Shown here one piece after another: positions 62,801 to 64,000 of a stretch of DNA of 64,000 nucleotides. The notes beneath the pieces are model-generated. The model made no database searches. It was given only the letters and a program-made list of their open reading frames with translations, and was not told where the DNA came from. Origin of the DNA: Iodobacter sp025352645 (GTDB taxonomy: Bacteria > Pseudomonadota > Gammaproteobacteria > Burkholderiales > Chitinibacteraceae). Made by a program: the position numbers and the translations under genes. Location of the stretch: positions 52,775 to 116,774 of the forward strand of contig NZ_JAWQUO010000016.1 of assembly GCF_033446605.1 (NCBI RefSeq), in the 5' to 3' direction. How positions within the stretch are numbered: the first letter of the stretch is position 1; each line of letters begins with the position of its first letter.

Positions 62801-63148
62801 GCTTTTGTTGACGATAACGAAGTACACCGTGTAGTCGAGCATTTAAAACAATTTGGCGAGCCACGCTATATCGATGGCATCTTAAATGGTGGTTTTGATG
62901 CCGAGGCCAGCGCATCCAATATCAATAACAATAATGAAGGCGGCGAAGCCGATCCCATTTACGATGAAGCCGTGGCGCTGGTGCTAAAAAGCCGCCGCGC
63001 TTCTATCTCGGCCGTGCAACGTCAGCTTAGAATTGGCTACAACCGCGCCGCCAGGCTGATCGATCAGATGGAAAACGCCGGCATCGTCAGCCAGATGGAA
63101 AGCAATGGCAATCGAACCGTGCTAGCACCGCCAAGCGCCGAGATTTAA
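59852..63148 (+). CDS. ftsK: DNA translocase FtsK
   Basis: 1098 aa from the ATG at 59852 (GAGAAG upstream; ATG 59894 and TTG 59825 are alternatives). About four membrane segments at residues 30-115. Then a long Pro/Glu/Thr-rich linker (about 160-610) containing tandem repeats such as KFATAPEHELT, and the RecA-like motor: Walker A GTTGSGKS with Lys765, Walker B VVVVDEFADL with Asp885. The C-terminal gamma winged helix (ISAVQRQLRIGYNRAARLIDQ) reads KOPS and contacts XerD. It resolves chromosomes at the septum. arfB follows 3 bases later. Confidence 0.93.
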   Translation: MPTLPYMPFWIRKNMSIRFISRINQLLHTARLIWLCPAFILIVLLGFNRHIGLAAWLCAFFALERTWQPQKLFSIEYLGFAITLCTLAAGQSLLNYSAILSALLFSLGLGVGVPLWRQKPWSDILEHTGLAIEQGWHAIATGIKAQFEPLPEQEESEEANHANEWDAFDDEEELGEKTLPASHRETSTPPAVKEAIVRPATAPAPQSLAVGPTITVSLSSQPPIKSTELFQHFRAPAQAIAPVTQAAALEPHFTPTASHFTAPSLAAMPKAASLPLIDLSQIRQHLQNDHRVKSHNDRPRQVEPSALPLIEATEIRQRLSAIHGKPAEPAPLPSRSPKAAAPLSSSPRLFQLEPKTPPPASPNPPIRIEPTLDEALLSPIGLDSPLATEAVISDSTVATVADWEPSETITLQPIVETATAPTPDPESRALAAFLTQAMTEPLAVTSTPATPTEQTPVAELSVPTVKLAEAMLAIPPETQLTAPKLAISPEYELATHKLMAAAEPETTAHNVVLTPKLELPAAVLALTPESEFSASSLRIAAESELTTSKFVTTPEHELAVPKFATAPEHDLTATKFATAPEHELTWSKPPTPQPLPPAEPMHYSDDFMPSLSLLHPPDPEIETISQDDLLDRGILIEEKLAEFRVKASVLDAYAGPVITRYEIEPAIGVRGAQIVNLMKDLARALGLVSIRVVETIPGKTCMGLELPNPTRQMIRLSEILSSDVYQQNQSKLTIALGKDITGAPIVTDLAKAPHMLVAGTTGSGKSVGVNAMILSLLYKATPEEVRFIMVDPKMLELSVYDGIPHLLAPVVTDMKLAANALNWCVAEMEKRYRLMSTFGVRNLAGFNQKLKEAEQRGERLTNPFSLTPDEPEALEHLPFIVVVVDEFADLMMVAGKKIEELIARLAQKARAAGIHLILATQRPSVDVITGLIKANIPTRLAFQVSSKIDSRTILDQMGAEALLGQGDMLFLPPGTGYPQRIHGAFVDDNEVHRVVEHLKQFGEPRYIDGILNGGFDAEASASNINNNNEGGEADPIYDEAVALVLKSRRASISAVQRQLRIGYNRAARLIDQMENAGIVSQMESNGNRTVLAPPSAEI
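61260..61620 (+). repeat. Degenerate coding repeats in the FtsK linker
   Basis: About eight units of 13-15 codons with the core PExEL: LAISPEYELA, LTPKLELP, LTPESEFS, TTPEHELA, TAPEHDLT, TAPEHELT. The last three are nearly identical, so the block probably changes length between strains. Confidence 0.8.
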
Positions 63149-63151
63149 GCC

Positions 63152-63559
63152 ATGTTTACCATCCGCTTCGATATTCTAGAGAACGAAATAGAGTTTTCAG
63201 CCATCCGTGCCCAAGGCAGTGGCGGGCAGAACGTGAACAAGGTATCGAGCGCGGTGCATCTGCGCTTTGATATCCCAGCATCATCCTTGCCCTCCTTACT
63301 CAAGGAGCGGCTATTGGCGCTGGGCGATTCGCGCATCAGCAAAGATGGCGTTATCGTTATCAAGGCACAGCAATATCGCAGCCAAGAACAAAACCGCGCC
63401 GACAGCATTCAACGCCTTAACGAGCTAGTCGCCAGCGCCGCCACCATCGCCACACTCCGCAAAGCCACCCGCCCAACGCGCGGCTCACAAACTCGGCGCT
63501 TAGATAGCAAAAATAAACGCGGATCGATTAAGGCCTTGCGTGGGAAAGTAAGTGACTAA
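63152..63559 (+). CDS. arfB: Alternative ribosome-rescue factor / peptidyl-tRNA hydrolase ArfB
   Basis: 135 aa. The catalytic GGQ is at 24-26 (QGSGGQNVNKVSSAV), and a basic C-terminal tail (LRKATRPTRGSQTRRLDSK...RGSIKALRGK) reaches into the empty mRNA channel of stalled ribosomes. It releases peptides on non-stop ribosomes. No codon-recognition domain is present, which separates it from RF1/RF2. Cotranscribed with ftsK. Confidence 0.94.
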   Translation: MFTIRFDILENEIEFSAIRAQGSGGQNVNKVSSAVHLRFDIPASSLPSLLKERLLALGDSRISKDGVIVIKAQQYRSQEQNRADSIQRLNELVASAATIATLRKATRPTRGSQTRRLDSKNKRGSIKALRGKVSD

Positions 63560-63582
63560 CTGATGTTCCGCAGCCAAAACCC

Positions 63583-63625
63583 AAATCTTGAAACACAGAG
63601 AACACAGAGTTTCACGGAGAAAAGC
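63583..63625. repeat. ACAGAG-type repeat, half copy
   Basis: TTGAAACACAGAGAACACAGAG followed by TTTCACGGAGAAAA matches the left half of the elements at 12588 and 12812. The right half is absent. Confidence 0.6.
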
Positions 63626-63657
63626 AGGGCCAATGTAGGCCGCACTCGAAGCGAAGT

Positions 63658-63730
63658 GCAGTGCAGTGCGCCGTAATACCGTAATACCGTAATACCGTAA
63701 TTCTTGCATTATTACGGCGCACTGCACTGC
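63658..63730. repeat. Perfect 20-bp inverted repeat around CCGTAATA tandem repeats
   Basis: Left arm GCAGTGCAGTGCGCCGTAAT (63658-63677) and right arm ATTACGGCGCACTGCACTGC (63711-63730) are exact complements. The 33-base centre contains three further CCGTAAT(A) units in direct repeat. The repeat unit is also part of the arm, so the array seems to have grown inside the palindrome. Confidence 0.9.
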
Positions 63731-63782
63731 TGAACGACAAAATCCTGTCGCACGCAAGGCGATACGCCCTCCCCATTCATAT

Positions 63783-63890
63783 TCACTCCGATCCATCCGG
63801 CAACAGCACTCGGGTTGCCCCCTGCCAAAACGCCTGATCCAGCCGCCATTCTTTTTTGAGCTGCGGCTGCTTAGGGGGTAATCCCCCCAT
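63783..63890 (-). pseudogene. Possible 3' remnant of a gene next to the IS end
   Basis: A 35-codon frame (MGGLPPKQPQLKKEWRLDQA ... RVLLPDGSE) ends in TGA. The text is protein-like (WRLDQAFWQGATRVLLPDG) but short, and the ATG coincides with a G-rich palindrome. It may be the tail of a gene cut by the IS. Not recognised. Confidence 0.3.
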
Positions 63891-63915
63891 TTTTAAGCGC
63901 ACTTAAAAGTAGAGG

Positions 63916-64000
63916 TCAGGCATGTAATGCCAGTTTTTGTTTCGGGGTGATACCGCCCAATCCCATATGCGGACGTTCGTTATTGTAAGTCCAAAGCCAT
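63916..64000 (-). mobile_element. 3' end of an IS3-family transposase (OrfB), partial
   Basis: The minus strand reads WLWTYNNERPHMGLGGITPK then QKLALHA and a stop. YNNERPH is the C-terminal signature of IS3-family rve integrase domains, with the catalytic Glu lying just outside the window. The element continues past the right edge. Its terminal inverted repeat may lie around 63870-63905, where GGGGGTAATCCCCCC and TTTTAAGCGCACTTAAAA palindromes are seen. Confidence 0.8.

Larger units (their letters stand above)
63560..63915. other. Right-end intergenic region with repeats and mobile-element remains
   Basis: Contains a half copy of the ACAGAG repeat (63583-63625), a large perfect inverted repeat (63658-63730), a short unassigned minus-strand frame (63783-63890) and the edge of an IS3-type element. 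No housekeeping gene. Confidence 0.65.

Noticed and set aside
63672..63700. CRISPR-like array
   Set aside because: Units of 8 bases without spacers inside an inverted repeat; a simple tandem repeat, not a CRISPR.

Overview
The window comes from a mid-GC Gram-negative betaproteobacterium. Gene order and protein types (a complete rpsB-to-rnhB envelope cluster, a cytoplasmic GH9/ROK amino-sugar pair, a glycerol regulon, an L-Ara4N lipid A operon) fit the Neisseriales, probably near Iodobacter, Deefgea or Chitinibacter. That placement is inference from protein resemblance; no rRNA gene is present.

Region by region: (1) 1-4923 is a type VI secretion effector/immunity locus. Five tandem DUF3304-like lipoprotein genes (the first cut by the window edge) precede a Tle1/DUF2235 phospholipase gene. 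Each of the first four copies is followed by a 23-codon remnant of the beginning of the effector gene, and the full effector gene appears to carry a one-base slip in an A8 tract. (2) 5056-8640 is an unrecognised two-gene minus-strand unit: a 701-aa protein without signal peptide and an exported monohaem c-type protein. (3) 9048-17136 is a glycerol/glycerol-3-phosphate regulon: tpiA-glpD (minus), glpR (plus), a 1-kb repeat-rich spacer, then glpK-glpF-glpT (plus). (4) 17242-27258 holds a small membrane protein, hldD, a GH9 glucosaminidase-like enzyme with a ROK kinase, ung, a PilZ-like protein, a periplasmic alpha-carbonic anhydrase, an RNA methyltransferase, and the distal part of a mot operon. 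(5) 25145-29034 is motA-motB-methyltransferase-HDOD, all close or overlapping. (6) 29158-43946 is the conserved rpsB-tsf-pyrH-frr-uppS-cdsA-dxr-rseP-bamA-skp-lpxD-fabZ-lpxA-lpxB-rnhB block on the minus strand. (7) 44180-45730 is an AT-rich decayed island with broken type I secretion genes (HlyB and HlyD fragments) and small unknown ORFs. (8) 46011-47642 carries trxB and an Smr-domain gene. (9) 47769-54384 is an arn operon with arnA split into two genes, a VanZ-like gene inserted and no arnD. (10) 54424-57889 encodes a large hybrid sensor kinase with two kinase modules and a stand-alone receiver. (11) 58111-63559 has an MFS exporter, an FtsK translocase with a repeat-rich linker, and arfB. (12) The right end has a perfect 20-bp inverted repeat around an 8-bp tandem repeat and the 3' end of an IS3-type transposase.

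How the parts work together: GlpT/GlpF import G3P/glycerol, GlpK phosphorylates, GlpD oxidises to DHAP, and TpiA passes DHAP to glycolysis under GlpR. LpxA/D/B, FabZ, HldD and Arn proteins build and modify lipopolysaccharide; Skp, BamA and RseP handle outer-membrane proteins; UppS, CdsA and Dxr supply lipid carriers and phospholipid precursors. Dispersed repeats (a composite palindromic element seen three times and an ACAGAG-rich element) occupy most long intergenic gaps, and one copy lies inside the arn operon.
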